A DNA stretch of 45,498 bases from Bacteroidales bacterium (GCA_031286165.1 JAITUU010000012.1:1-45498), one strand, 5' to 3'. Shown: positions 17,018 through 25,801, numbered from the stretch's first letter. Translations and numbers: made by a program. The notes: generated by a model from the sequence alone, not told the origin.

Positions 17018-18385
17018 TTACTTTTTTACCAAATTACGCAACCATTTGTCGGACAAAAAGCGGTGGAAGCCGGCTATCATTTTGGCAACTTCTTCGGAAT
17101 AAATGCACAATACCACAAAATAAATGGGTAGGTGGAACACAAATGCCGCTATACACCCCATGGGAATACCCACCAACCACACGCCGCCAATGTCGATGCA
17201 CATGCTGTATTTGGTGTCGCCGCCACCGCGAAGAATACCACCGTTGAAAATTACGTTGCTGGCTTTTATCCACATTACACATGCCATAAACAGCATGAGA
17301 TAGGACACATTGCGCAAACTTTCTTCGTCTAAATTATACAATCGAATTACATACGGACGAATTGCAATAATAATTGCACCCATAATCATGGCTCCCACAA
17401 TTCCTAAAAAGAGCAGTTTGCGACTGTAATCGCGAGCCAAATCGTTGCGCCCCGCGCCAATGGCATTGCCCACCATAATGGCACAGGCATTTGCCATACT
17501 CACAAATGCCATAAAACCCATTTTTTCCAAAGTTTCCGAAATATTTACCGCTGCCACTGCCGCAGTGCTTATAGAAGCATAAATTTTCATGTAGAGTGAA
17601 ATTCCTACTACCCAACCCAAATTCTGCATAATTACCGGAAATACCACGCGAAAATACGCCGCTTGTCCTTTGATGGTTGTAAAAAATATACTATTCGATT
17701 TGCGCACCATAGGCAGGCGTTGATAGCGCGTAATGCCTACAATAATGGCACATTCCACCGCGCGGGCTATTATCATGGAATAGCCGGCACCGGTAACACC
17801 CATTTGCGGAAATCCCCAATGACCGAGAATGAGGCAGTAATTGAGCACGGTGTTGAGCGAAAGTGCTATGGAACTCGCTATGAGGGGTAAAAGCACCAAT
17901 TTTGTGCTACGCAGTGTGGCGGCATATACTACCGTAATAGAGAAAAATAAATAACTGATACCCAAAAGATGCAAATAATGCCCACCTTGCTGCTGTACTA
18001 CCGGGTCGGGTGAATAGAAAGCAATGATGTGTTCCGAAAAAAATATGCTTGCAATGGAAAACACAATACCCACATACAAACTGTATCGCAACCCCAGTGT
18101 AAAGGTTTGCTGAATGTGTTTCACATAGCGTTTGCCCCAATATTGCGCAGCAAAAATTCCTGCTCCGCTGGCGCAGCCGTTGGCTATCATGATAAAAATC
18201 ATGGTAAATTGATTGCCCAAACCCACACTCGCCACCGAACTTTCGCCCAACTGACCCACCATGAGTACATCTACAAAAAGCAGCGCGGTACTCAAAAAAC
18301 CTTGCAGAATAATAGGAATTGAGAGTTTGAACAATAAGGGGTAAAATTCTCTGTTGCGAGTGAGAAAGGCTACGTAGTTACGCAT
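17018..18385 (-). CDS. MATE family multidrug/Na+ antiporter
   Basis: Twelve-helix inner-membrane efflux protein of the MATE/NorM type, which exports cationic drugs or metabolites against Na+ or H+. The 455 residues show two related halves (first: FKLSIPIILQGFLSTALLFV, VDVLMVGQLGESSVASVGLG; second: VVFPVIMQNLGWVVGISLYM, AVAAVNISETLEKMGF). I start at 18385, overlapping the end of pepP by 8 bases, since the family motif begins close after it; an upstream ATG at 18412 is possible. Last gene of ilvE-pepP-MATE. Confidence 0.9.
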   Translation of the reverse strand: MRNYVAFLTRNREFYPLLFKLSIPIILQGFLSTALLFVDVLMVGQLGESSVASVGLGNQFTMIFIMIANGCASGAGIFAAQYWGKRYVKHIQQTFTLGLRYSLYVGIVFSIASIFFSEHIIAFYSPDPVVQQQGGHYLHLLGISYLFFSITVVYAATLRSTKLVLLPLIASSIALSLNTVLNYCLILGHWGFPQMGVTGAGYSMIIARAVECAIIVGITRYQRLPMVRKSNSIFFTTIKGQAAYFRVVFPVIMQNLGWVVGISLYMKIYASISTAAVAAVNISETLEKMGFMAFVSMANACAIMVGNAIGAGRNDLARDYSRKLLFLGIVGAMIMGAIIIAIRPYVIRLYNLDEESLRNVSYLMLFMACVMWIKASNVIFNGGILRGGGDTKYSMCIDIGGVWLVGIPMGCIAAFVFHLPIYFVVLCIYSEEVAKMIAGFHRFLSDKWLRNLVKK

Positions 18386-19658
18386 GGTGCATGAGTGTTT
18401 CGATTTCTTCAATTTCTATGGGAATATGTGCCATCATATCGTAATTGCCGTGTTCAGTTACTACAATATCGCTTTCTAAGCGCACACCGAATCCCCACTG
18501 CGGCACGTATAAACCCGGCTCGCACGAAACTACCATATTGGGCGCGAGTATATCGCTGCGGCTACCTACATCGTGTACATCAAGTCCTATAAAATGCGAA
18601 GTATTGTGCATAAAATATTTGAAATACGCGGCTTTGCCGTCAATACCGTGTTTTACATCGGTGGTGCTAATCAGCCCAAGTTGGAGCAATTCTTCCTGCA
18701 TAGCCTCGCACACGCGCTTGTGATACTGTTCTATGCTCGCTCCGGCGGTTATGAGGGTGCGGGCAAAATAAAACACACGCAATACGGCGTTATATACCAA
18801 TTTCTGGCGGTCGGTAAATTTCCCCGATGCGGGAATTACCCGTGTGCAATCGGCAGCGTAGTTGGCATATTCGGCACCAAAATCTATGAGGATACTGTCG
18901 TGAGGGTTTATAATCGCGTTATTTTTTCCGTAGTGCAAATAGCAGGAATTTTCGCCGGCGGCTACAATGGGTTCAAAAGAATGGCTTTCGCAACCTTCGC
19001 CAATAAATGATTGCCACAAAAGAGCCTCAATTTCGTATTCGCGCATACCGGCATGTGTGTGTTTCAGTACAGTGCGAAATGCCCGTTCGGTACTATTGCA
19101 GGCGTGCTGCATGAGTGCAAGTTCTTCGGGTTCTTTTATCATGCGCAGTTGCGTAAATAGCGGTGCGGCGTTTTGCAACGAAATGTGCGGATACTGATTG
19201 CGTAAGAGTTTCGATAATCGAATTTCTCGCGTAAGTACTTGATTTTTACGTTGCAATGCACTGCGATTGAGGAAAACAGTAGGAGATTTTTGCAGTAATT
19301 CAAATATGGTTTGCACAATTTTTTGCGAAGAACGTATGTGCGAAATTCTCGAAATTCCGGTTGCTTCTTCGGCAGTTAGTTTTTTTCCTTCCCAGCGTTC
19401 CAATAAAGGATTCGATTCGCGCACAAAGAGAATTGCTTCTTCGTTCGCCTCTTGCGAAAACAGTATGAGAAAAGAATCCTCCTGCTCAATGCCGGTGAGA
19501 TAGAAAAAATCGGAGTTTTGCCGATAGCGATAGTAACAATCGTTGCGCAACACTTGGTCGGCACCGCACACTATGGCAATGGAATTTTCGGGCAGGAGTG
19601 CACGAAATTTTGCACGATTGCGTGCAAATAAATCGTTTGAAATGGGAGGGTAGCGCAT
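18378..19658 (-). CDS. pepP: Xaa-Pro aminopeptidase (M24B)
   Basis: Removes an N-terminal residue preceding proline, with two metal ions in the active site. The 426-residue protein has the N-terminal AMP_N domain (RAKFRALLPENSIAIV, RQNSDFFYLTGIEQEDSF) and the C-terminal pita-bread domain with metal ligands in ILIDFGAEYANYAADCTRV (two Asp), HNTSHFIGLDVHDVG (His), SCEPGLYVP (Glu) and RLESDIVVTE (Glu). Start taken at 19658 (MRYPPISNDLFARNR); it shares one base with the ilvE stop (TAATG), so translation is coupled. A longer reading to 19739 would overlap ilvE and adds no domain. Confidence 0.94.
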   Translation of the reverse strand: MRYPPISNDLFARNRAKFRALLPENSIAIVCGADQVLRNDCYYRYRQNSDFFYLTGIEQEDSFLILFSQEANEEAILFVRESNPLLERWEGKKLTAEEATGISRISHIRSSQKIVQTIFELLQKSPTVFLNRSALQRKNQVLTREIRLSKLLRNQYPHISLQNAAPLFTQLRMIKEPEELALMQHACNSTERAFRTVLKHTHAGMREYEIEALLWQSFIGEGCESHSFEPIVAAGENSCYLHYGKNNAIINPHDSILIDFGAEYANYAADCTRVIPASGKFTDRQKLVYNAVLRVFYFARTLITAGASIEQYHKRVCEAMQEELLQLGLISTTDVKHGIDGKAAYFKYFMHNTSHFIGLDVHDVGSRSDILAPNMVVSCEPGLYVPQWGFGVRLESDIVVTEHGNYDMMAHIPIEIEEIETLMHHA

Positions 19659-20677
19659 TATAGTAGTGTTATCCAACCAAAAATATCTTCCAAATCGCCC
19701 GACTGAATACCGGTGAGCATGGTGTAGAGTTTTGAACACACAGGACTCACTTCATCGGGTTTCCCAAAGGTATAAACCGTGCTTGTTGCCGGGTCGGTTA
19801 TAGAATAAATGGGTGAAAGCACGGCAGCAGTTCCGCATTGTGCCGCTTCGCTAAATTCTGCGAGTTCTTCAAGCGGAATTTGACGGCGTTCTACGGTTAG
19901 TCCTATGTGTTCAGCCAATGTCATAAGGCTGAGGTTGGTAATAGATTCGAGTATGGACGAGGATTGCGGTGTAACGTAGGAATTTCCTTTGATACCAAAG
20001 AAATTTGCAGGTCCGCATTCGTCTATATAGGTTTTTTGTTTTGGGTCTAAATACATTGCCGAACTATACCCTTCTTTTTGCACGCGCAGGGTGGTATTGA
20101 GGGCTGCGGCGTAGTTTCCGCCAATTTTTACCGTGCCGGTGCCGAGTGGTGCTGCACGGTCGCTGTCGCGTTCCACCACTACTTTACCCGGTTTAAATCC
20201 GTTTTTAAAATACGGACCCACCGGGCAGGCAAACATTACAAATAAATAATCTTCGCTGCGATTCAGCCCCAAACGTGGTGTGGTGCCTATTAAAAGTGGA
20301 CGAATATATAAGGTTGCTCCGGTGCCGTAGGGCGGCACACTATCGCGATTGTTTTCAATGAGTGTGAATAGTGCTTTTTCAAATACTTCTTCGGGAATTT
20401 CCTGCATTCCCACTCTGCGTGCCGAGCGGTTGAAACGTGCGGCGTTATCTTTCCAACGAAACAAACGAATGTTACCGTCTTTTCCGCGATAGGCTTTCAA
20501 ACCCTCGAAACACTCCTGACCATAGTGCAAGCACGTTGCAGCCATGTGAATAGGGAGTATGTCATCGGAATGTACGGTAATTTCGCCCCATTGATTGTTG
20601 GAAAAAGAGCAACGCACATTGGCTCCGGTGTTGGTGTAGGCAAAAGGCAAGGTTGCCCAATCGGTATTTGTGTTCAT
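19658..20677 (-). CDS. ilvE: branched-chain amino acid aminotransferase
   Basis: PLP enzyme for the last step of leucine, isoleucine and valine synthesis, or the first step of their breakdown. The 339 residues are class IV: LHYGQECFEGLKAYRG, FRWKDNAARFNRSARR, RPLLIGTTPRLGL, the PLP lysine in GTVKIGGNYAAALN, DECGPANFFGI and RQIPLEELAEFSEAAQCGTAAVL (given here only as landmarks). First gene of an operon with pepP and a MATE transporter. Confidence 0.96.
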   Translation of the reverse strand: MNTNTDWATLPFAYTNTGANVRCSFSNNQWGEITVHSDDILPIHMAATCLHYGQECFEGLKAYRGKDGNIRLFRWKDNAARFNRSARRVGMQEIPEEVFEKALFTLIENNRDSVPPYGTGATLYIRPLLIGTTPRLGLNRSEDYLFVMFACPVGPYFKNGFKPGKVVVERDSDRAAPLGTGTVKIGGNYAAALNTTLRVQKEGYSSAMYLDPKQKTYIDECGPANFFGIKGNSYVTPQSSSILESITNLSLMTLAEHIGLTVERRQIPLEELAEFSEAAQCGTAAVLSPIYSITDPATSTVYTFGKPDEVSPVCSKLYTMLTGIQSGDLEDIFGWITLL

Positions 20678-20789
20678 GGTAAAAAAAATCGTATAGTTGT
20701 ATTGAGTATTTGTTTTTAAGGTTGCAAATGTGCGAAAAAAATGGGAAAATCATACAATTCGCTTACATTTTTTTGCGAAAAAGAGAGTG

Positions 20790-21512
20790 TTACTTGTATT
20801 TTGTAAACCAACTGCCGATTTTGAGTTGAAGCACGCCAAAGAGTGCTTCTTTGATAATGCCGCCCGACATTTTCGATGTTCCTTCTCTGCGGTCGGTAAA
20901 AATTATGGGAATTTCGGTGATTTCAAATCCGTATTTCCATGTTTTAAACTTCATTTCAATTTGAAAAGCGTAGCCTTTAAATTTGATTTCGCCGAGAGGA
21001 ATGGTGCGCAGTACCTTGTGATAGTAGCACACAAATCCCGCAGTGGAGTCGTGAACTTTCATGCCGGTAATGCAGCGCACGTATTTCGATGCAAAATAGG
21101 AGAGGAGTATGCGGCTCATGGGCCAATTCACCACGTTCACTCCTTTCACATAGCGCGAACCGATTGCCATACCTTTATTGTGCGTGCAGGCTTCGTAGAG
21201 GCGAGGCAAGTCGTGCGGGTCGTGCGAAAAATCGGCGTCCATTTCTACAATATATTCGTAGTTATGTGCAAGTGCCCAATCGAAACCTGCGAGATAGGCT
21301 TTCCCCAAACCTTCTTTGCCGGCGCGTTGCAGTAAATGCAGTGATTGCGGAAATTCCTGTTGCAGGGCTATCACGGTTGTTGCCGTGCCATCGGGCGAAT
21401 TATCGTCAACCACAAGTATATGAAACTGTTTTTCGAGTGAAAATACACAACGAATAATGTTTTCAATGTTTTCAATTTCGTTGTAGGTAGGAATTATTAC
21501 GAGTGCGTCCAT
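20790..21512 (-). CDS. GT2 glycosyltransferase, polyprenol-phosphate mannose synthase-like
   Basis: Transfers a sugar from a nucleotide donor to a polyprenyl phosphate. At 240 residues it is the soluble, single-domain DPM1-like form without extra membrane helices. Motifs: nucleotide-binding VIIPTYNEIENIENII, DDNSPDGTA, the DxD EMDADFSHDP, and GSRYVKG; the end has IPIIFTDRREGTSKMSGGII. The sugar donor is not fixed by sequence alone; GDP-mannose is the usual one in the family. Stands alone between ilvE and the DUF3990 gene. Confidence 0.85.
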   Translation of the reverse strand: MDALVIIPTYNEIENIENIIRCVFSLEKQFHILVVDDNSPDGTATTVIALQQEFPQSLHLLQRAGKEGLGKAYLAGFDWALAHNYEYIVEMDADFSHDPHDLPRLYEACTHNKGMAIGSRYVKGVNVVNWPMSRILLSYFASKYVRCITGMKVHDSTAGFVCYYHKVLRTIPLGEIKFKGYAFQIEMKFKTWKYGFEITEIPIIFTDRREGTSKMSGGIIKEALFGVLQLKIGSWFTKYK

Positions 21513-21539
21513 GTTTTTTTAGGTAATAGGTATTAGGGG

Positions 21540-22223
21540 TTAGTTGTTAGTAGCGATTTCTTGTTTCAATAATTCATAAATTTCTTGACCTGTTTTTTTG
21601 TAGAGAAGTGTGTTTTCTTCGGCAAGTTGTGTAAATGTAGTGGAATTGTAAAAAATATTGATAGCATCTTCCTCTGTTATTTTTGTGTCTTCTATGAGTT
21701 GCAGTATCACATATTCTACAATCGTTTCTATTGTGCTGATTGTTTTTCTACTTGGCGTACTTATTAGTTGCAACGATTTTACAGTACACAAGCAAATTTG
21801 ATGGGTGGGTTCGTGATATTTCAATTCGTTTAAAAAATCAGATTTTGAAATAATTCCATCAAGATAATCGTATATGCGACGAGAAATTTTATCATCTGCT
21901 ATTGGACCTTCTACAAAATCGTAATTATGCACAGCAACGTCTGTTTTATTACTACGATTTGCTACAACAAAATCAAGCCATTGCTCCGAATAATCAGAGA
22001 AGTGTAAACTGCTGAAATCATTTTCAAGGTATAAATACTTACCAAACTCAAATTCAGTAACAATACCGGTGCTATGATTGCGATTACCAATTCTTTCAGC
22101 CCATTCTTCGGCGTGTTTTTTGTTTTTGGTAACATAAAATCCCTGTCCAAAATCTTTATGCTTCTCGCATTTGGATAAGTCTATTTCTACGATTTTCGTA
22201 TAACTGCCGTGATATACTTTCAT
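21540..22223 (-). CDS. DUF3990 ADP-ribosyltransferase-like toxin fused to a helical antitoxin-like tail
   Basis: 227 residues. The first 150 match DUF3990, a family of the ADP-ribosyltransferase fold: VYHGS (H5), KDFGQGFYVTKNKKHAEEWA (Y30), EFE (57-59), DFVVANRS, EGPIADDKI (near 110) and HQICLCTVKSLQL. The tail (about 165-225; VEYVILQLIEDTKITEEDA and FYNSTTFTQLAEE) resembles a small partner protein that in related loci I recall as a separate gene downstream. The ATG overlaps the TAA of the DUF3791 gene (TAATG) and has a strong GGAGG Shine-Dalgarno, rare in this phylum. Likely a toxin of a toxin-antitoxin or defence module; its target is unknown. Confidence 0.8.
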   Translation of the reverse strand: MKVYHGSYTKIVEIDLSKCEKHKDFGQGFYVTKNKKHAEEWAERIGNRNHSTGIVTEFEFGKYLYLENDFSSLHFSDYSEQWLDFVVANRSNKTDVAVHNYDFVEGPIADDKISRRIYDYLDGIISKSDFLNELKYHEPTHQICLCTVKSLQLISTPSRKTISTIETIVEYVILQLIEDTKITEEDAINIFYNSTTFTQLAEENTLLYKKTGQEIYELLKQEIATNN

Positions 22224-22459
22224 TATCGCTTACCTCCATTTTCAAGACACACTGCATATAAATCTTTCAAAGCAAAGTATTTATCATCGGTATGTAATGC
22301 CCACCAATGTTTAAAAAGAAAGTCTAAACCTCCATATTTTTTGAGATATAGATAGGCTTCCTGTTTTTTCATTTTAAAAGCCTCCGCAAATTCTATGATA
22401 ATGAAGGTTATAAAACTGACTTTATCGCTTGTTGCCTTATTTAGTACTTTTGAGGTCAT
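22223..22459 (-). CDS. DUF3791 small protein, probable partner/antitoxin of DUF3990
   Basis: A 78-residue helical protein with the DUF3791 pattern: SFITFIIIEFAEAFKMKKQE, AYLYLKKYGGLDFLFKHW, WALHTDD and a terminal DLYAVCLENGG. Such proteins normally precede DUF3990 genes and are presumed antitoxins or adaptors. First gene of a coupled pair. A -7 box (TACTTTTG, 22483-22490) lies 23 bases upstream. Confidence 0.85.
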   Translation of the reverse strand: MTSKVLNKATSDKVSFITFIIIEFAEAFKMKKQEAYLYLKKYGGLDFLFKHWWALHTDDKYFALKDLYAVCLENGGKR

Positions 22460-22482
22460 ACGATTTGATTGTTATTCACATA

Positions 22483-22490
22483 CAAAAGTA
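22483..22490 (-). promoter_or_regulatory. -7 box of the DUF3791-DUF3990 promoter
   Basis: TACTTTTG on the minus strand, matching TAnnTTTG. The -33 element is not obvious. Confidence 0.5.
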
Positions 22491-22525
22491 GTTTTTTTTT
22501 CAAAATACGCAGTTGTTTCGTATAA

Positions 22526-22562
22526 AAAAGCGACAAAATCATAATCAGATTTTATCGCTTTT
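22526..22562 (-). terminator. terminator downstream of maf
   Basis: Arms AAAAGCGACAAAATC (22526-22540) and GATTTTATCGCTTTT (22548-22562) form a 15-bp stem with one mismatch and a 7-base loop; on the minus strand a T run follows. It ends the maf transcript and insulates the DUF3791 promoter. Confidence 0.85.
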
Positions 22563-22587
22563 GTTTTGGTATCAAGAAAATTAGAAT

Positions 22588-23181
22588 TTACAATTCAAAC
22601 GCAAGCATTCGTTCATACAGCATTTGCACGGGAAGTCCCATAACGTTGTAGTACGAGCCGTTGATGTGGTGTATGCCCATATAGCCTATCCATTCCTGTA
22701 CGCCGTAAGCACCTGCTTTATCGAAGGGTTGGTATTTTTCTATATAGTAATTAATATCTTCTTCGGAGAGAGGGGTAAAACTCACCAAACTGAGTGCTGA
22801 AAATACTTCGTGGCGGTGCGCCGTACCTATGCACACGCCGGTAACTACCATGTGCGTAGCCCCCGAAAGAGTTGTGAGTATATTTTTGGCATTTTCAGTA
22901 TCGGTGGGTTTTTGCAGTATCAAATCGTCTTTTACTACAATGGTATCGGCGGTTATTAAAAAATTGTGTTTTTGCAATTCGCTTTTGAGTGCGAAAAATT
23001 TCTGTTCGGCAATGTATTCGGGTATTTTTTCGGGTGCTAATTGCTCAGGATACTGCTCGCTTGTGTGTTTTACGCGCACTTCAAATTCCATATCAAGCCC
23101 GGCAAGCAATTCGCGGCGGCGCGGTGATTGCGAACCCAAAATAATGTGATAATCCTTGTATTTTTCCTGTAAACGGTTCAT
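22588..23181 (-). CDS. maf: Maf-family nucleoside triphosphate pyrophosphatase
   Basis: Hydrolyses non-canonical or excess nucleoside triphosphates (dTTP/UTP in the YhdE branch). The 197 residues have the Maf signature SQSPRRRELLAGL near the N-terminus, ITADTIVVKDD and the C-terminal DKAGAYGVQEW with YYNVMGLPV. Last gene of the set DUF2520-kdsC-ubiA family-maf, which runs on the minus strand. Confidence 0.93.
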   Translation of the reverse strand: MNRLQEKYKDYHIILGSQSPRRRELLAGLDMEFEVRVKHTSEQYPEQLAPEKIPEYIAEQKFFALKSELQKHNFLITADTIVVKDDLILQKPTDTENAKNILTTLSGATHMVVTGVCIGTAHRHEVFSALSLVSFTPLSEEDINYYIEKYQPFDKAGAYGVQEWIGYMGIHHINGSYYNVMGLPVQMLYERMLAFEL

Positions 23182-23189
23182 TACATTCA

Positions 23190-23250
23190 GTTGAGAGTTG
23201 AAAATTGAGAGTTGAAAATTAAAATCTCATAATTTTTAATTTGTAATTAG
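23190..23250. repeat. dispersed AT-rich repeat (GAGAGTTGAAAATT family)
   Basis: Two tandem copies of GAGAGTTGAAAATT followed by TAATTTTTAATTTGTAATTAGTA-type words. Related tracts occur at 34443-34511 and 38070-38115. Confidence 0.6.
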
Positions 23251-23259
23251 TAGTTGTAT

Positions 23260-24273
23260 TTACACAAAAAAATTGCGGAGCACTACAAAGAGTAATCCGG
23301 CTATGAGAATGAGTTTTAAACTTGTGCTTACTATGTGATATTCGCGAGCCGACTGTGCTTTGTGAAACAGCCATGCCGAAATAATGGTGGGCAAGGTCAA
23401 TACAAGTGAAATATACAGATATGAAAATGCTTCGGCAACGTAAAGAAATTGCACCACAATAAGAGCAAATACTGCAATGATGAACATTCCGAGTACGATG
23501 ATTTTGGTGATTTTTATGCCAAAGGCAATGGGAATAGTGTTGCGCCCGTAAGCGGCATCGCCTTCCAAATCTTCTATATCTTTCACAATTTCACGAATGA
23601 GCGTGTATAAAAATGCAAATACCGAAAATCCGAAACACCATAGTAAAATAGGTTCAAAACTTTGAAATCGCCCGATTAAAATGCGCTGATACATGAAATT
23701 GAGCGGCAGCAATTCATACACCGCTGCAATGAGGGGAACGAGTGCCACCAAAAGGGCAATAACCACATTGCCCAAAAAGGGTTCTTTGCTGAATGTGGTG
23801 GAATAAAACCACAGCAATCCGGCTATAAATACAAAAATGAGCGAAAAATACAAATGCCCAATGGCAATAGAGGCAATCGTTCCGCACGCCACGCCCACAA
23901 TATTGAAAATCCAATGGAGTAGAATTGCTTTGCGGCGCGAAATTGTTTTTCCCACAATCACTTTTTCGGGACGGTTCAGCATATCGGCACTAATGTCGAA
24001 ATAATCGTTGATAATGTAGCCCGCTGCCGAAATACACACCGTAGCCGCCACAAGTAAAATAAACGCCAAGAGCGGAAATTGTAATTCCACAATTAAATGA
24101 CTTGCCGGAAGAGTGTGTGCCGCCATAGGTAGTACTATGCCGTAGCGCACTACCAACATGGTGAGCACTATAATTGCTAAATTTTTGTAGCGAATGAGAT
24201 TCAAAAAAGCCCCCCACTTCCCCCCCACAAGGGGGGAGGTAGAAGGAGATGTGCTTGTAGGTGTGTTTTCCAT
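23260..24273 (-). CDS. UbiA-family prenyltransferase (geranylgeranylglycerol-phosphate type)
   Basis: Membrane enzyme with eight to nine helices that transfers an isoprenoid chain to an acceptor. The two metal-diphosphate motifs are present: NDYFDISADMLNRPEK and REIVKDIEDLEGD; both keep their aspartates. Bacteroidota homologues are usually annotated as geranylgeranylglycerol-phosphate geranylgeranyltransferase-like; the acceptor is not certain. The 337-residue form carries an odd N-terminus (MENTPTSTSPSTSPLVGGKW) encoded largely by a C/G-rich intergenic repeat (24203-24246). The family would begin near FLNLIRYKNLAIIVLT, and a TTG at 24202-24204 could be the true start. Neighbours are kdsC and maf. 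Confidence 0.85.
   Translation of the reverse strand: MENTPTSTSPSTSPLVGGKWGAFLNLIRYKNLAIIVLTMLVVRYGIVLPMAAHTLPASHLIVELQFPLLAFILLVAATVCISAAGYIINDYFDISADMLNRPEKVIVGKTISRRKAILLHWIFNIVGVACGTIASIAIGHLYFSLIFVFIAGLLWFYSTTFSKEPFLGNVVIALLVALVPLIAAVYELLPLNFMYQRILIGRFQSFEPILLWCFGFSVFAFLYTLIREIVKDIEDLEGDAAYGRNTIPIAFGIKITKIIVLGMFIIAVFALIVVQFLYVAEAFSYLYISLVLTLPTIISAWLFHKAQSAREYHIVSTSLKLILIAGLLFVVLRNFFV
24203..24246. repeat. C/G-rich palindromic repeat inside the prenyltransferase reading frame
   Basis: AAAAAAGCCCCCCACTT, then CCCCCCCACAAGGGGGG, then AGGTAGAAGG. It resembles the repeats at 24310-24345, 27293-27330 and 31667-31700, all with C5-7/G5-7 arms, but this copy lies inside the annotated N-terminus of a gene and encodes SPLVGGKWGAF. 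Confidence 0.7.
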
Positions 24274-24309
24274 GAATTTTGTGTTTTTGTGTCTATTGAT
24301 TGTTATTGT

Positions 24310-24345
24310 AAAAGTCCCCCCTCATGGGGGATTTATGGGGCTTTT
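24310..24345. repeat. C/G-rich palindromic intergenic repeat
   Basis: AAAAGTCCCCCCTCATGG followed by GGGATTTATGGGGCTTTT: a CCCCC-TCAT-GGGGG hairpin with outer AAAAG/CTTTT arms. It fills the gap between kdsC and the prenyltransferase gene and is transcribed with them. Confidence 0.7.
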
Positions 24346-24346
24346 C

Positions 24347-24868
24347 CTACCACACAAAGGCATCGCTGTCGAGCCACGTATTGTGCGCTCGCAGTGTTTG
24401 TTCCACCACATCGCGCACACAGCCGCAGCCGCCTTGTTTTTCGGAAATGTAATCGCTGATTTCTTGAATTTCATACGCCGCATCGCTGGGGCAGGTACAC
24501 AATCCGGCACGTTGCATTACTTTGTAATCAGGTAAATCATCGCCCATGTACAGTATATCGGCATCGCTGAGATTGTGTTTTTTGAGAAAATTATCGTAAT
24601 CTACAATTTTATTGCACGAAGAAATATATACATCATTCACACCCAAATCATTGAAACGCTTGATAACCGAAGGACATTTTCCGCCGGTAATAATGGCTAT
24701 GGGATAGCCTTTTTTTGCAGCAAAATGCACCGCATAGCCGTCTTTTACATTCATGGCACGCATTTGACTGCCATCGGCAAATACGTGAATAACACCATTG
24801 GTAAACACGCCGTCCACATCGAACACAAAGGCTTTTACTTGTTTGAGTTGTTCTTTAAAAATTCCCAT
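24347..24868 (-). CDS. kdsC: 3-deoxy-D-manno-octulosonate 8-phosphate phosphatase
   Basis: HAD-family phosphatase that dephosphorylates Kdo-8-phosphate on the way to the LPS inner core. The 173-residue, capless form has motif I FDVDGVFTNGVIH, motif II AIITGG, and the C-terminal motif LYMGDDLPDYKVMQRAG, followed by SDAAYEIQEISDYI. Size and motifs fit the KdsC tetramer. Its ATG overlaps the DUF2520 stop (TAATG). Supports an LPS with Kdo, in line with lptC and lptD. Confidence 0.92.
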   Translation of the reverse strand: MGIFKEQLKQVKAFVFDVDGVFTNGVIHVFADGSQMRAMNVKDGYAVHFAAKKGYPIAIITGGKCPSVIKRFNDLGVNDVYISSCNKIVDYDNFLKKHNLSDADILYMGDDLPDYKVMQRAGLCTCPSDAAYEIQEISDYISEKQGGCGCVRDVVEQTLRAHNTWLDSDAFVW

Positions 24869-25653
24869 TATTGCTTTTCGTCTTTTGCGTAAAAATCTAT
24901 GATTGATTGACTCATTTCTCCGTATATTTTTTGAATTTCGGGGTAATCGTTCAATAATTCTATGTGTTTTTCTATAATAAACATATCTTTACGCATAGCC
25001 GGACCGGTTTGAGAAATTCGCGGCGAATATTTTGAGAGTTTTTCAAAAGTTTCGCGCAATAGTGGGCGAAATGCTTCGTATTTCAAATCTTTTTTGAGCA
25101 AAAGCATTTCTGCAAGAGCATTCAAGTGATTGGTAAAATTACAGGCAATTACGGCGCATAGGTGCAAATAGGCGCGTTGCTCGGAATTTGCCACGTGCAC
25201 GTGAGGGCTGATTTTTCTTACAAAATCGGTAAGGTGAATTATATTTTCGTTCGTATTACTTTCTATGAAAATAGGAATTTCGCTGTAATTGATTTCTTTG
25301 AATTTTGAGAAAGTTTGCAGCGGATACACCACGCCGTAATTAATTGCGTAATCGTAGAACACGTCTATTCCCACACTTCCCGAAGTATGCACCACAAATT
25401 TATTGCCTATCAAAGGACAGAGTTGGCGAATAACCTGCTGAATGGCGCGGTCGCTTACCGAAATAATATACATATCGGCAGTGGTATTGATGTTGTCCAT
25501 TTCGGTGGTAAAGGAACACTCTATGCGCGAAGCAAGTTCCAATGCCGATTTCATGGTGCGGCTCACTACCTGCACCACCTGCACGCCTTCGTTTTTCAGC
25601 GCAATAGCCAAGTGTGTACCCACATTTCCTGCTCCTATAATTACTGCTTTCAT
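24868..25653 (-). CDS. Rossmann-fold / DUF2520 dehydrogenase-like protein
   Basis: A 261-residue NADP-dependent oxidoreductase-like protein of unknown substrate. N-terminal Rossmann fold with VIIGAGNVGTHLAIAL; then YIISVSDRAIQQVI, VHTSGSVGIDVF, a YGVVYPLQTFSK motif typical of DUF2520, and a C-terminal helical DUF2520 domain with HLCAVIACNFTNHLNALAE. I start at 25653 because MKAVIIGAGNVG is the expected beginning and a -7 box TACTTTTG lies at 25677-25684 on this strand. First gene of the kdsC-ubiA-maf set, a gene order common in Bacteroidota. Confidence 0.9.
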   Translation of the reverse strand: MKAVIIGAGNVGTHLAIALKNEGVQVVQVVSRTMKSALELASRIECSFTTEMDNINTTADMYIISVSDRAIQQVIRQLCPLIGNKFVVHTSGSVGIDVFYDYAINYGVVYPLQTFSKFKEINYSEIPIFIESNTNENIIHLTDFVRKISPHVHVANSEQRAYLHLCAVIACNFTNHLNALAEMLLLKKDLKYEAFRPLLRETFEKLSKYSPRISQTGPAMRKDMFIIEKHIELLNDYPEIQKIYGEMSQSIIDFYAKDEKQ

Positions 25654-25676
25654 TGTCAAAAAATTCTTATAATTCA

Positions 25677-25684
25677 CAAAAGTA
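25677..25684 (-). promoter_or_regulatory. -7 box of DUF2520-kdsC operon
   Basis: TACTTTTG on the minus strand, 23 bases upstream of the DUF2520 ATG; it overlaps the first codons of the longer alternative reading, which argues for the start at 25653. Confidence 0.5.
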
Positions 25685-25801
25685 ACAATTTCTTGTAAAT
25701 TTACTGTATTTGTAGGTGCTTATTTACAAACAAAATATGTACAAGTATAAAGATAAAAACAGGGATTTCTGCTTTTGCGGGAATGTCAGGTGCTGCTTTT
25801 T

